Shown here piece after piece: positions 50,522 through 59,611 of a stretch of 64,000 nucleotides of DNA. The position numbers and the translations under genes were made by a program. Source of the DNA: Actinomycetota bacterium (GTDB taxonomy: Bacteria; Actinomycetota; Thermoleophilia; RBG-16-64-13). A model generated the notes under the pieces. It was not told the origin of the DNA, made no database searches, and saw nothing but the letters and a program-made list of their open reading frames with translations. How positions within the stretch are numbered: the stretch's first letter is position 1; the number at the start of each line of letters is the position of its first letter. The stretch covers positions 1 through 64,000 of the forward strand of contig JAHJSA010000068.1 of NCBI GenBank assembly GCA_018830645.1, written 5' to 3'.

Positions 50522-51208
50522 ATGAACAGGAACTACCTTGTCGCCATCATCGTGGCGGCCGTCGTCGTGGTCGGCCTCATCGTGGTGGTACCCAACCTCG
50601 ATGGCGGGAACACCGGCGGAACCAGCGGAACCACTGTTGGATCCGCGCCTCCCATCCCGGAGGACGCTACCGTGCCCGAGGGCCATCCCGACCTGGGGGA
50701 AGGCTCAGATACGACCGGCGCGGACGCCACTCTCGAGGCTCTCGTGGCCGAAGCTGAGGCCGCCTACGAGGCCGATAAGACCGACCTGACGGCAGTCCTG
50801 GCGCTCGGAGACGCGTATCTTCAGGCGAGCCGGTTGGACGAAGCGACCCGCGTGTTGAACGAAGCCCTGGCGATCGATGCAGGGAACGCCGACGCCAAGG
50901 CCGGTCTGGCCATGGTCGACTTCGTGAACGGTGACACCGCGGCGGCGCAGAGCAAGCTTGAAGCTGTCATCGCTGAGTCCCCCGACTCGCAGGTGGCCCT
51001 CTACGACCTCGCGGTGGTCTACTTCTCGACGGATCAGCGCGACAAGGCGAAGGACACGTGGGCGAAGGTGGTCGAGGTCAACCCGCTGAGCGAGTTGGGC
51101 GAGATGGCGAAGCAGTTCATCGATCTCATGGGTCAGACGGAGACCTCGGGCGGCAGCCCGCACGGCGCCGATGGCTCGGCGGGGACCACGGTCACCACGA
51201 GCCCGTGA
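50522..51208 (+). CDS. Membrane-anchored tetratricopeptide (TPR) protein
   Basis: 228 residues: one N-terminal helix (YLVAIIVAAVVVVGLIVVV), a Gly/Thr linker, then about three TPR units (ALGDAYLQASRLDEATRVLNEAL, AKAGLAMVDFVNGD, ALYDLAVVYFSTDQRDKAKD). It resembles the TPR part of CcmI/NrfG-type cytochrome assembly factors, which hold apocytochrome C-termini. ATG 50522 follows AAAGGAAG. Two BlaI-type sites precede it, linking it to the ccm regulon proposed here. Confidence 0.85.
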   Translation: MNRNYLVAIIVAAVVVVGLIVVVPNLDGGNTGGTSGTTVGSAPPIPEDATVPEGHPDLGEGSDTTGADATLEALVAEAEAAYEADKTDLTAVLALGDAYLQASRLDEATRVLNEALAIDAGNADAKAGLAMVDFVNGDTAAAQSKLEAVIAESPDSQVALYDLAVVYFSTDQRDKAKDTWAKVVEVNPLSELGEMAKQFIDLMGQTETSGGSPHGADGSAGTTVTTSP

Positions 51209-51274
51209 TCGGGTTCGACCAGCCGGCCCTCTGGGGCCTCACCGGCCTCGGGGGCCTCACCGAGAGAGTCGCTC

Positions 51275-52162
51275 TTGTATCCTGAACTCTTCAGCATAGG
51301 CCCCGTGACCATCCACTCCTTCGGAGTGATGATGTCGCTGGCCTTCCTGGTCTCGGGGGCGGTGGTCGCGTGGCAGCTCAAGCGTCGGGGGATAGACCCG
51401 GAGCTCGCGTACTCGCTGCTCATCGCCGCCATCGTCGGCGGCGTGGTGGGCGCCAAGCTGCACTACCTGATCGTGCACCCCGATCAGTTCCGCGAAGCGG
51501 TGTTCAGCGGCTCGGGCTTGATCTGGTACGGCGGGTTGTTCGGAGGCGTCATCGCCTGCACTGCGGTAGCGGCGCTGTCGAAGCCGCGCACGGCGCTCGT
51601 GGCCGACGCGGTGGCTCCCGCCCTCGCGGCCGGCTATGCCGTCGGCCGGGTGGGGTGCCTGCTGAACGGCGACGACTACGGTGTCCCCACGAGCCTGCCC
51701 TGGGCGATGTCGTTCCCCCTGGGCTCTCCGCCGACGGATCTTCTGGTGCATCCCACCCAGATATACGAGAGTCTTATGTCGCTCGTTATCCTGGGTGTTC
51801 TGCTGTGGGTGCTCGCCCCTCGCCTCAAGCGGGCCGGCGCCTTGTTCTGGTCGTATGTGGGCTTGGCCGGCGTCGAGCGGTTCATCGTGGAGTTCGTGCG
51901 CACGAACGACGAAGTCCTCGTGGGCTTCACGCAGGCCCAGGTGATCAGCGTGGTCCTCATGGCGGCCGGCGTCGCCGGCGTGTGGTGGCTCGAGTCGCGC
52001 ACCGCCGGCCTTGCGGCCGCCGGCGGTGGCTCCGCGAGAGGTCGCCCAGGAGACCGGCGGGTTCGGTCCGCCCCTTCGTCGCGAGCCTCTACCAGTGACT
52101 CGAAGGCGGGCGGCCGCAAGGTGGGCGGCTCGAAGAGCCAAACCAAGCACAGGCGTGCGTGA
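51275..52162 (+). CDS. lgt: Prolipoprotein diacylglyceryl transferase
   Basis: 295 residues with about seven helices. Lgt features include SFGVMMSLAFLVSG, the signature GRVGCLLNGDDYG and the YESLMSLVI segment. It transfers diacylglyceryl to the lipobox Cys of prolipoproteins such as the rhodanese at 49307. TTG 51275 is the start. The basic C-terminal tail of about 55 residues is an actinobacteria-like extension. Confidence 0.93.
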   Translation: MYPELFSIGPVTIHSFGVMMSLAFLVSGAVVAWQLKRRGIDPELAYSLLIAAIVGGVVGAKLHYLIVHPDQFREAVFSGSGLIWYGGLFGGVIACTAVAALSKPRTALVADAVAPALAAGYAVGRVGCLLNGDDYGVPTSLPWAMSFPLGSPPTDLLVHPTQIYESLMSLVILGVLLWVLAPRLKRAGALFWSYVGLAGVERFIVEFVRTNDEVLVGFTQAQVISVVLMAAGVAGVWWLESRTAGLAAAGGGSARGRPGDRRVRSAPSSRASTSDSKAGGRKVGGSKSQTKHRRA

Positions 52163-52231
52163 GAGTGGGCTCCACGCGGACGCATCGACTTGCGCGTCAA
52201 TAGGAAAAACCGACCTTCAGGAGTGGTCTCA

Positions 52232-53392
52232 ATGGCCTTCGGCATGACTTCGCGGATCCGGCGCGCCGTCCTCTACATCGCACTGCTCGTGGCGGCCTCG
52301 CTGATCCTGGCCGCATTCATCGCTGCCCGGCCGGTCGCAGCCGAGGAGCACACGACCACCTCGAGCACCTCGGCCACGTCGACCACGTCCGGCACGACCG
52401 ACGAAACGACCTCGGTCACGACGGGCGGTACGACCAGCGTGACGACCACAGCCTTGGTCGCTCGACCCGGCGTCACACCCGCGCCCGAAGGCTACGAACC
52501 GGTGAACCCCGGTCTGTTGGCCGCGCAGATGGGGGTGCAGATCTGGCCGGAGTACGACACCAAGGACGTGCTGGTGCTTCTCGACGTCACCCTGCCGGCT
52601 ACCACCGTGTTTCCCTACTCCTTCAGCTTCTACGTGCCGAAGGGGGCGAGGCTCGCCGGCTTGGCGGAGATCACCGAGGCCGGCGGCTTCGACTACACCC
52701 TCGGGGTACCTGTGCAGGTGCCCGGTGAGGTGATGGACCTCGTGACCGTCACGGTACCCAAGCGCCCGGTGTTGCGTCTCGAGTACTACTACGATCCAGG
52801 CGTCGGCGCTCCTGGTCAGAAGTCGTTCCCGATCCTCTTCCAGGCTCCCGCCGACGTGGGTTCGCTGTCCTTCGGCGTGCAGCAACCATTGGACGCTTCC
52901 GCCTTCACGACAGAACCGGCCCTATCTCAGTCGTCCACCGACTCCCAGGGCTCCACCTACTTCTTCACGAACTTCTCCGCCATCAAGGCGGGCGAGATGG
53001 TCGAGGTGCAGGTCTCCTACACGAAGACGAGTGCCGATCCATCGTTCTCTTCCGGTTCGACCGGCAGCGATCCGGTACAGTCGACGAACAGCAACCTTCT
53101 CCTGCTGATGCTCGCGGCCATCGTTCTCGTTATCGGGGGGATGGTCGCGTATCGTCTGTTGGGCCGCCGTGAGCCTGCGCCCGCCGGCAGGGGCGCCGCT
53201 TCGCGGGCGGGTGGAAGTGCGGGCGGTCGGCCGGCTTCGCGATCCGATGGTCGATTGAAATCGCGCGCCTCCGGCGGTCGGGGCTCGAGTGAGGATGCGG
53301 GCGGGCCCGCACGGTTCTGCACGCAATGCGGAAGCCGCCTCCAGAAGAAGGATCGTTTCTGCCCGTCCTGCGGACACCCGCGGGAATCCTGA
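52232..53392 (+). CDS. Exported-domain membrane protein with C-terminal zinc ribbon (paralogue 1)
   Basis: 386 residues: signal or anchor helix, a Thr-rich linker, an extracytoplasmic beta domain containing QIWPEYDTKDVLVLLDVTLP and FYVPKGA, a transmembrane helix (LLLLMLAAIVLVIGGMVAY), and a cytoplasmic end with a zinc ribbon CTQCG...FCPSCG. CAGGAG precedes ATG 52232. It shares its plan with the protein at 53589; both belong to a family I do not recognise by name. The ribbon may recruit a cytoplasmic partner while the outer domain senses or binds something. Confidence 0.75.
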   Translation: MAFGMTSRIRRAVLYIALLVAASLILAAFIAARPVAAEEHTTTSSTSATSTTSGTTDETTSVTTGGTTSVTTTALVARPGVTPAPEGYEPVNPGLLAAQMGVQIWPEYDTKDVLVLLDVTLPATTVFPYSFSFYVPKGARLAGLAEITEAGGFDYTLGVPVQVPGEVMDLVTVTVPKRPVLRLEYYYDPGVGAPGQKSFPILFQAPADVGSLSFGVQQPLDASAFTTEPALSQSSTDSQGSTYFFTNFSAIKAGEMVEVQVSYTKTSADPSFSSGSTGSDPVQSTNSNLLLLMLAAIVLVIGGMVAYRLLGRREPAPAGRGAASRAGGSAGGRPASRSDGRLKSRASGGRGSSEDAGGPARFCTQCGSRLQKKDRFCPSCGHPRES

Positions 53393-53448
53393 TGGTCTGC
53401 TGAATCCGGCTGCCTGGACGGCAGGCCGGTTGCTGGGATTCCGCCCCT

Positions 53449-53490
53449 ACTACGGTATGTAGTTGATTCCTACTACACAGCGTAGTAGGA
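53449..53490. promoter_or_regulatory. Two BlaI-type operator-like inverted repeats upstream of zinc-ribbon paralogue 2
   Basis: ACTAC-GGTAT-GTAGT (53449-53463) and TCCTACTAC-ACAGC-GTAGTAGGA (53468-53490, 9-bp arms). Both have the 5-nt spacer; the second is the longest copy in the window. They lie 100 bp before ATG 53589. Confidence 0.78.
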
Positions 53491-53588
53491 TGCCGCAGAA
53501 GTAAGCGCCGGCGTTCACAAGCTTGGTGGTTGGGCGGATCCATATGCCGGCGTACGGACCGGATACCAGCGGCACGAGGGGATCCAGC

Positions 53589-54545
53589 ATGAGTAGTTCT
53601 GGCGGAAGACGGTATGTGAGGGCGGCGCTTGTGGTACTGACCTCCTTGGCGTTGGTGCTGCTGCTCAGTCCGGCAGCGTTGGCCGCCGGGATGTCGGCTT
53701 CATCGATGAAGGTATCGATTTGGCCCGAGTATGACGACCCCCGCGTGTTGGTGATATACCAGGCGGAACTCGATGAATCGGTGCAGCTTCCCGTGGACGT
53801 GACCTTCAACGTGCCGAAGGGAGCCGACATCGCGATGGCGTGCGAGGTCGACCCTTCCGATGGACACTCCTGCAAACCGTTCCAACTTATCGACCAGGGG
53901 GACTATCAGAGCCTCACCTATACTGTCGAGGCCCAGCGGAAGGTCTTCTTCGAGTACTACTACGATGCCTTCCCGGTCGGGCAGGCGCAGCGCGAGTTCG
54001 ATGTGCCTCTTCGCCTCACCTTTCCGGTGGCCGAATTGACGGTCGAAGTGCTGGAACCCGCACGATCGAGCGGGTTCGTTCTGAATCCCGACTTCCCCCG
54101 GCAGACCCGGGACTCCAAGGGGCTCACGTATTATCTCCAGACAATCGCGTCTCCCGCTCTTGAGGAGCCGGTGACGGTTGGCATCTCGTACAGCAAGCAG
54201 GACGCTGATCCTTCGGTGGCTCCTTCCTCTGATGGTTCCCCACCGAGTCCGGCCGCCGCCGGCGGAAGCACCGGTTCTTCGAACGGCAAGACCTTTGCGT
54301 TCCTCGTGGTGGTCGTTGGCATCGCCGCACTCGGTTTGGGGGGCTACAGCGCGTTCCGGCCCCGCCCAGCGGTGGCCCGGAGTCGAGATACGACCCCGAA
54401 TAGGAGGCCTTCGAGGCCGGTGCGCGAGGTCCAAGGCGGCGACGGCAGGTCGGCTCGTGGGCAAGGCAAGTTCTGCACTCAGTGCGGCGAGAAGATAGGT
54501 GGGCGCGACCGCTTCTGCCCCGACTGTGGCAACGAGCAAGGCTGA
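53589..54545 (+). CDS. Exported-domain membrane protein with C-terminal zinc ribbon (paralogue 2)
   Basis: 318 residues with a cleavable-looking signal (VLTSLALVLLLSPAALAAG), the domain beginning SIWPEYDDPRVLVIYQAELD with FNVPKGAD, a helix (FLVVVVGIAALGLGGYSAF) and the ribbon CTQCGEKIGGRDRFCPDCG. It mirrors the gene at 52232. GAGGGGATC precedes ATG 53589. BlaI-type sites upstream suggest regulation with the ccm genes downstream. No enzyme motif is visible. Confidence 0.75.
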   Translation: MSSSGGRRYVRAALVVLTSLALVLLLSPAALAAGMSASSMKVSIWPEYDDPRVLVIYQAELDESVQLPVDVTFNVPKGADIAMACEVDPSDGHSCKPFQLIDQGDYQSLTYTVEAQRKVFFEYYYDAFPVGQAQREFDVPLRLTFPVAELTVEVLEPARSSGFVLNPDFPRQTRDSKGLTYYLQTIASPALEEPVTVGISYSKQDADPSVAPSSDGSPPSPAAAGGSTGSSNGKTFAFLVVVVGIAALGLGGYSAFRPRPAVARSRDTTPNRRPSRPVREVQGGDGRSARGQGKFCTQCGEKIGGRDRFCPDCGNEQG

Positions 54546-54581
54546 TCAGGTGCGTGCACGCGACCTCGACGGGCTGCCGGT

Positions 54582-55163
54582 ATGAAGATGCGGCCGTTGG
54601 TCACCGCTATCGTCTTGGCGATCGTCGGCGCTATGGCGGTGTGGTCCTTCTGGGCCAACGTGTTGGATCCGCACCCGGCGGGTGCCCCGAGCGCTGCGGC
54701 GCCGAGCTCCGCGCCCCCGAGTTCCGCGCCCCCCGCGGAGAGTTCGCCGCTGCCGCCGGCGCTCGCCGGCCTGCCTCTCGTGGCCGAGTTGAGCGGAGAG
54801 CAGGGCCTCGCCTCCGTGGAGGAACTCCACGGCAAGGCGCTCGGCGAGGGGTTCGACGCGGCGTGGGTGGGTGAGTACGAGAGCCAAGGTCGTGCCACCC
54901 TGTGGGTGAGTAGGTCGGTGCGTGAGATCGACGCCGAGGAGCTGCTGGTACGCATGACCGATCGCATCATGGAGGGAGACTCACCTTTTTCCCGGCCGGT
55001 GCCGATTGAAATGCAGGGCGTGCCGGCATACCGGCTGGAAGGCATGGGCCAGGTGCACTACTACTTCCGGTCGGGCGGGTACCTCTATTGGCTGGGGATA
55101 GACGCCCCGTTGTCCGAGGCCGGACTCGGCGAGTTGGTCGCTGCCGCGAAGGTAGTGAAGTGA
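54582..55163 (+). CDS. Exported protein of unknown function
   Basis: 193 residues: N-terminal helix (LVTAIVLAIVGAMAVWSFW), a Pro/Ser/Ala linker and a soluble domain (about 65-193). That domain ends in paired strands (VHYYFRSGGYLYWLGID) and a helix (GLGELVAAAKVVK), similar in shape to small sensor or anti-sigma outer domains. No family is recognised. It lies between the zinc-ribbon gene and ccmE1 on the same strand and is probably cotranscribed with them. Confidence 0.65.
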   Translation: MKMRPLVTAIVLAIVGAMAVWSFWANVLDPHPAGAPSAAAPSSAPPSSAPPAESSPLPPALAGLPLVAELSGEQGLASVEELHGKALGEGFDAAWVGEYESQGRATLWVSRSVREIDAEELLVRMTDRIMEGDSPFSRPVPIEMQGVPAYRLEGMGQVHYYFRSGGYLYWLGIDAPLSEAGLGELVAAAKVVK

Positions 55164-55228
55164 GATATGGACGACGTGAAGCGTGAACGGCGAGATGTGA
55201 TGGTCGTCGAGCGAAGGAGCGGGTCGCG

Positions 55229-55690
55229 GTGACGGAATCGAATGTGGCGCCTGTGGCGGTGGGCGGTTCGGGGCGTGGGTGGAAGATGATCGCTGGTGCA
55301 ATCGTGCTCGTGTTGGCCGCGGGCTGGTTGCTGCTCTACGCGACTGTGGGCGGCGACTTCTACATGACCGTGGGCGAACTCGGGGAAGCCGGCGACGCCG
55401 CCAACGTGCGAGTGGGCGGGCAGGTCGTGCCGGATAGCGTCACCCAAATGGGAGATACGGCTACCTTCACGATACGGGATGAGTCCGGCGCTGCTCTCGA
55501 CGTGGTCTATACCGGAGCGTTCCCCGAGCGTTTGCGGTCGTACGAATACGTCGTGGCCACGGGTTCCGTGCAGCCCGGCGGTCCCTTCGAGGCTGTGGAG
55601 GTTCTGGTAAAATGCCCCGACAAGCTCTTCGCTGAGAAACTCACCAATGGCGTCCTCGGTGGAGTGGGTCTCGAAAGGGTCCTCTATTGA
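55229..55690 (+). CDS. CcmE-like heme chaperone 1 (Cys-type)
   Basis: 153 residues: one N-terminal anchor helix and the CcmE OB-fold (NVRVGGQVVP, TFTIRDESG, LDVVYTGAFPERL). Standard CcmE binds heme through the His of HDENY. Here the equivalent segment reads KCPDKL with Cys at residue 129, as in the CxxxY-type CcmE of sulfate reducers and archaea, but the Tyr position is Leu. GTG 55229 follows AAGGAGC. A second Cys-type CcmE follows, so this copy may have a changed role. Confidence 0.82.
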   Translation: MTESNVAPVAVGGSGRGWKMIAGAIVLVLAAGWLLLYATVGGDFYMTVGELGEAGDAANVRVGGQVVPDSVTQMGDTATFTIRDESGAALDVVYTGAFPERLRSYEYVVATGSVQPGGPFEAVEVLVKCPDKLFAEKLTNGVLGGVGLERVLY

Positions 55691-55766
55691 GCACTCCATC
55701 CCTCATTCTCGCAGTGCCTCACGAGATCACCGGCCGGTCGTTGTCGTTCCCGGAAGGGGTAATCGC

Positions 55767-56189
55767 ATGGAGTCAAAGAAGCTGAAGTTCCTGGTGGGCG
55801 GTGTTGTGATCATAGGCGCGATCGCCACGCTGGCCTTCTTCGCGGTCCGCGAGAACATGGTGTACTACTACACGGTCACGGAGATGCTCGACAAGGGCCA
55901 GTCGGCGAACGTGCGCGTGGCGGGCGACCTGGTCAGCGGAACCCTTGTCAAGGGCAGAGTGGGCGAGCCCATCGAGTTCGAGATCTACGACAAGGAAGCC
56001 ACGGAGAACACGCTGTTCATCGAGTACACGGGCGCTGTGCCCGACACGTTCGTGGACGATCCGAACCAGCCTGTGGAGGTCGTCGTGGAAGGGGACTACC
56101 TTTCGGACGGCACCTTCGCCGCAGACTTCCTCATGGCGAAGTGCCCGAGCAAGTACGAGAGTGCGGAGAGCGCGGCTGCGGGGAAGTGA
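55767..56189 (+). CDS. ccmE: CcmE-like heme chaperone 2 (CxxxY-type)
   Basis: 140 residues: anchor helix and OB-fold (NVRVAGDLVSGTL, IEFEIYDKE, FIEYTGAVPD). The heme-binding segment reads AKCPSKY, with Cys126 and Tyr130 keeping the CxxxY form described for natural Ccm variants. GGAAGGGG precedes ATG 55767. It holds heme covalently for transfer to apocytochromes through CcmF. It sits 130 bp before ccmF. Confidence 0.88.
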   Translation: MESKKLKFLVGGVVIIGAIATLAFFAVRENMVYYYTVTEMLDKGQSANVRVAGDLVSGTLVKGRVGEPIEFEIYDKEATENTLFIEYTGAVPDTFVDDPNQPVEVVVEGDYLSDGTFAADFLMAKCPSKYESAESAAAGK

Positions 56190-56313
56190 CCGGTCGGACG
56201 GGTGCGCCTCGATCATGGGGCGCATCGTATTCTCGGGACGATGGACAAGTGGAGTCGCTGGCTGACGCCGTCGTACGCCGACGGCACATGAAAGGCACGG
56301 AGGATCAACCTAT

Positions 56314-58317
56314 ATGAATCAGATCGGCTATTCGGCGCTGTTGCTGGCGGTTCTCACCTCGGCCTTCGGGTTGGTCGCGCCGTTGATCGCGGTGCGCACC
56401 AAGAGCCGGGGGTGGATGAAGACCGCCGAAAGAAGCGTGTACGGACTGTGCGCGGTCTCGCTGGTCGCGTCGGCCGCGCTCCTCTACGCGCTCGTGACGC
56501 GCGACTACACGAACGAATACGTCTACAACTACACGTCGAACGAGCTCTCGTGGTTCTACACGTTCTCTGCGTTCTGGGCCGGCAACTCCGGTTCGTTGCT
56601 GCTGTGGCTGGTGATCCTTGCCGTCTTCACGGCTGTGGTCGTATGGCAGAACCGCGCCAAGAACAGGGAGATCCTGCCGTACGTGATCTCGATCCTGATG
56701 TCCATCGCACTCTTCTTCTCCCTCATGATGGTGACCTCCCGCGGGTCGAACCCCTTCGCGATGGTGCCGGCGGGCGTCTTCCCGGCCAACGGTTCGGGTC
56801 TCAACCCCATGTTGGAAAACCCGGGCATGGTCGTGCACCCCATCACTCTTTTCCTGGGCTACGTGGGCTTCGCGATCCCGTACGCCTTCGCGATGGCCGC
56901 CCTCATAACACGGAGACTCGGCGACTTCTGGATCCGCTCTACGCGACGCTGGACCGTCTTCGCCTGGATATTCCTTACGATCGGCAACATCGTGGGCGCG
57001 TGGTGGGCCTACGTGACGCTTGGCTGGGGCGGATACTGGGCGTGGGATCCCGTGGAGAACGCCTCCTTCATGCCGTGGGTCACCGGCACGGCCTTCCTTC
57101 ACTCCGTGATGATCCAGGAGAAGAAGGACATGCTGAAGGTGTGGAACATCGTGCTCATAGTGGCCACCTTCTCGCTGACCATCTTCGGCACGTTCCTCGT
57201 CAGGTCCGGCGTCGTGAGCTCGGTTCACAGCTTCGGCCAGAGCAGCCTGGGCTTCTTCTTCTTGGGCTTCCTGGGGCTGATCCTCGTGTTCTCGCTGAAC
57301 CTGCTGTTCAGCCGCCTCGACATGCTCAAATCCCGCAACGAGTTGGATAGTTTCGTTTCGCGTGAGTCGAGCTTCCTGCTCAACAACCTGCTCCTCGTGG
57401 GCATAGCGATGACCGTGCTCTGGGGCGTGCTCTTCCCGATCATCAGCGAAGCCGTCACCGGCAACAAGGTGACGGTGGGCCCGCCGTTCTTCGATCAGGT
57501 GATCGCTCCCATCGGCCTGGTCCTCATGTTCGTCACCGGCATATGCCCCCTGATCGCCTGGCGACGCGCCACCTTGGCCAACCTCCGCAAGAACGTTACC
57601 TACCCAGGTCTCGTGGCGATCGTGGTCCTGGTGGCCCTCATCGTGACCGGGATGCGCCACACGTACGCGATCATCAGCTTCACTCTCTGCGCCTTCGTGG
57701 TCACCACCGTACTCATGGAGTTCGCCCGCGGTGCGTGGGTGCGGCGGGAGATGTCGGGGGAGAACCTCGCCAAGGCGCTCCTGTCGCTCACGTGGCGCAA
57801 CAAGCGGCGTTACGGCGGCTACATCGTGCACATCGGGGTCATCTTGTTTCTGTTTGGAGTCACGGGCTCGTATGCGTTCAAGCAGCAGGAATCGCGCACG
57901 ATCACAAAGGGGGAGTCCATCTCGGTGGGAGGGTACGAGGTTACCTACGATAGCTTCGACTCGTACGACACCACCGAGAAGCGTGTTGGCACTGTCACGT
58001 TCACGGTGTCCGAGAACGGGCGGTTCCTTGGGACCGTGGCTCCGCGGAAGGAGTATTACTTCGCGAAGGATCAGCCGTGGACGCGCATAGACCGCCACGT
58101 CACTCTGGAGCGCGACGTGTACGTGTCCCTACTCGACTACTCAGCCGAGACAGGCGAGGCCAACGTCGAGGTTCGCATCAATCCTCTGGTGAGCTGGTTG
58201 TGGATCGGGGGGATCGTGATGGTCATCGGCGGTATTGTCGCCATTTGGCCTGACAAGCGTGACGCTCAACGTCTGGCGGCTCGCTATGAAAGACAGGTGA
58301 GGCTGCATGAGATCTAG
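56314..58317 (+). CDS. ccmF: Cytochrome c heme lyase subunit CcmF
   Basis: 667 residues, about 14-15 helices. The tryptophan-rich WWD motif WGGYWAWDPVENASFMPW and flanking periplasmic His residues (MVVHPITL, RHTYAI region) bind heme during ligation to CXXCH apocytochromes. A large periplasmic loop follows near the C-terminus. The stop overlaps ccmH by 11 nt. Confidence 0.95.
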   Translation: MNQIGYSALLLAVLTSAFGLVAPLIAVRTKSRGWMKTAERSVYGLCAVSLVASAALLYALVTRDYTNEYVYNYTSNELSWFYTFSAFWAGNSGSLLLWLVILAVFTAVVVWQNRAKNREILPYVISILMSIALFFSLMMVTSRGSNPFAMVPAGVFPANGSGLNPMLENPGMVVHPITLFLGYVGFAIPYAFAMAALITRRLGDFWIRSTRRWTVFAWIFLTIGNIVGAWWAYVTLGWGGYWAWDPVENASFMPWVTGTAFLHSVMIQEKKDMLKVWNIVLIVATFSLTIFGTFLVRSGVVSSVHSFGQSSLGFFFLGFLGLILVFSLNLLFSRLDMLKSRNELDSFVSRESSFLLNNLLLVGIAMTVLWGVLFPIISEAVTGNKVTVGPPFFDQVIAPIGLVLMFVTGICPLIAWRRATLANLRKNVTYPGLVAIVVLVALIVTGMRHTYAIISFTLCAFVVTTVLMEFARGAWVRREMSGENLAKALLSLTWRNKRRYGGYIVHIGVILFLFGVTGSYAFKQQESRTITKGESISVGGYEVTYDSFDSYDTTEKRVGTVTFTVSENGRFLGTVAPRKEYYFAKDQPWTRIDRHVTLERDVYVSLLDYSAETGEANVEVRINPLVSWLWIGGIVMVIGGIVAIWPDKRDAQRLAARYERQVRLHEI

Positions 58318-58861
58318 CACGCATCCCAGGCGCCGAGTGGTTCGTGCTTCCGCCAAGGTGGCCTCGCGGCCGGTCTTGCCTTGGCCGGCCATGCTGCTCG
58401 GCGCCGTCGTGGTCGCGGTTGCCGCTCTATTGTTCATCGCGATGCCCGCCTCCGCGGCGCCGCCGGTATCGAGTGTGGCCGACGAGCTCATATGTCAGTG
58501 TGGGTGCGGCTCGGTGCTCACGGTGTGCCCGCACCAGGAGTGCGGCTGGGGCATCCCGGCCAAGCAGTACATCGGGCAGCAGCTGGAAGCCGGCCGTTCG
58601 CCGGAGGACCTCGTGCAGTACTACGTGGACGAATATGGCGAACAGGTTCTGGCCGCTCCCACGAAGCGTGGCTTCAACATGGTGGCGTGGGTGGCGCCGT
58701 TCGCCGCGCTCATCATCGGCGCCGTAGCGGTGTACTTCCTTATCGGTGTGTGGGCGCGGCGCAATGGATCGGATACGGAGACGGTGTCGGTTCGCGAGAC
58801 CGACCTCGCTCCTGAGAGCCTACAACGCAGGCTCGATGACGAGCTGCGGGAGTTCGATTGA
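58307..58861 (+). CDS. ccmH: Cytochrome c maturation protein CcmH (second copy)
   Basis: 184 residues: signal anchor, the Cys-rich active segment LICQCGCGSVLTVCPHQECG, the CcmH core YVDEYGEQVLAAPTKRGFN and a C-terminal helix. It reduces and presents apocytochrome thiols. Unlike the copy at 43872 it has several closely spaced Cys. The two proteins share the same ending (RRLDDELREFD versus SRLDEELSRFD), which shows common origin. Confidence 0.92.
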   Translation: MRSSTHPRRRVVRASAKVASRPVLPWPAMLLGAVVVAVAALLFIAMPASAAPPVSSVADELICQCGCGSVLTVCPHQECGWGIPAKQYIGQQLEAGRSPEDLVQYYVDEYGEQVLAAPTKRGFNMVAWVAPFAALIIGAVAVYFLIGVWARRNGSDTETVSVRETDLAPESLQRRLDDELREFD

Positions 58862-58925
58862 AGCGCGGTGAGTATCGCCGGGGCGCCCCGCGGGTGGCGT
58901 CGATCGTCGTCAGCGCGAAGGAGTG

Positions 58926-59543
58926 ATGCAGAACGTGTTCGAGATGCTGATCCAGGTGATTCTGGCCCTATCGGTGGTGGCCTTCGTCGGCTACCCGCTC
59001 CTCAAGGGCGCGCAGGCGGGCGAGGACGAAGAGCAGCCACTCTCCGTGGAGTTCGAGGATCTACTCCGCAGGAAGGAGTCAACGTACTCCGCCCTGAAGG
59101 AACTGGAGTTCGATTTCAAGATGGGCAAGCTGTCCGACAGGGATTACGGGGAGATCGACGCGCGCTATCGCGAGGATGCCCTGGAGATACTCGAGGCGAT
59201 CGAGGAGGCTGAGAAGGGGCCGTCTTCGGTCGGCTCCGGGGCCAAGCGTCGCGCCAAGAGCACCGGGCGTCAAGCGGAGAGCCGCCCCTCAGCGTCTCCG
59301 CGGCCGAAGCCCGCGAAGGCGACCACCATCGGGAGGACGGCAGCGACTGTCACCTGCGCCGACTGCGGTCGCGAGAACCCGCCGGGTTCCCGCTTCTGCG
59401 CCTCGTGTGGCGTCGATCTCGAAGAAGCACCGACCGGCGCCGGTGCAGTCGGCTCTGACCAGCTCGTCTGCGACGAGTGCGGGCGTGACGTGGCTGCCGA
59501 TCACCGGTTCTGCGCCGGCTGTGGCGCGGAGGTGGAGGCCTGA
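58926..59543 (+). CDS. CcmI-like membrane protein with two C-terminal zinc ribbons
   Basis: About 205 residues: one helix, then the CcmI-type stretch LLRRKESTYSALKELEFDFKMGKLSDRDY, a Ser/Pro/Ala/Lys linker, and two zinc ribbons (CADCGRENPPGSRFCASCG and CDECG...FCAGCG). The plan matches the two zinc-ribbon membrane proteins upstream and recurs in this organism's ccm region. The role is inferred from position between ccmH and ccmA. GAAGGAG stands unusually close to ATG 58926; GTG 58923 or 58935 remain possible. Confidence 0.8.
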   Translation: MQNVFEMLIQVILALSVVAFVGYPLLKGAQAGEDEEQPLSVEFEDLLRRKESTYSALKELEFDFKMGKLSDRDYGEIDARYREDALEILEAIEEAEKGPSSVGSGAKRRAKSTGRQAESRPSASPRPKPAKATTIGRTAATVTCADCGRENPPGSRFCASCGVDLEEAPTGAGAVGSDQLVCDECGRDVAADHRFCAGCGAEVEA

Positions 59544-59611
59544 GATCACCGGTCGTCGAGGAGGCGGGTGGGGACCGGGGCATCCGGGGCGACACGACCG
59601 GGGGCCGGGAC

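Noticed and set aside
55861-55875. TACTACTAC inside ccmE2 as another BlaI-type site
   Set aside because: It encodes Tyr residues within the gene and has no GTAGTA partner 5 nt away.
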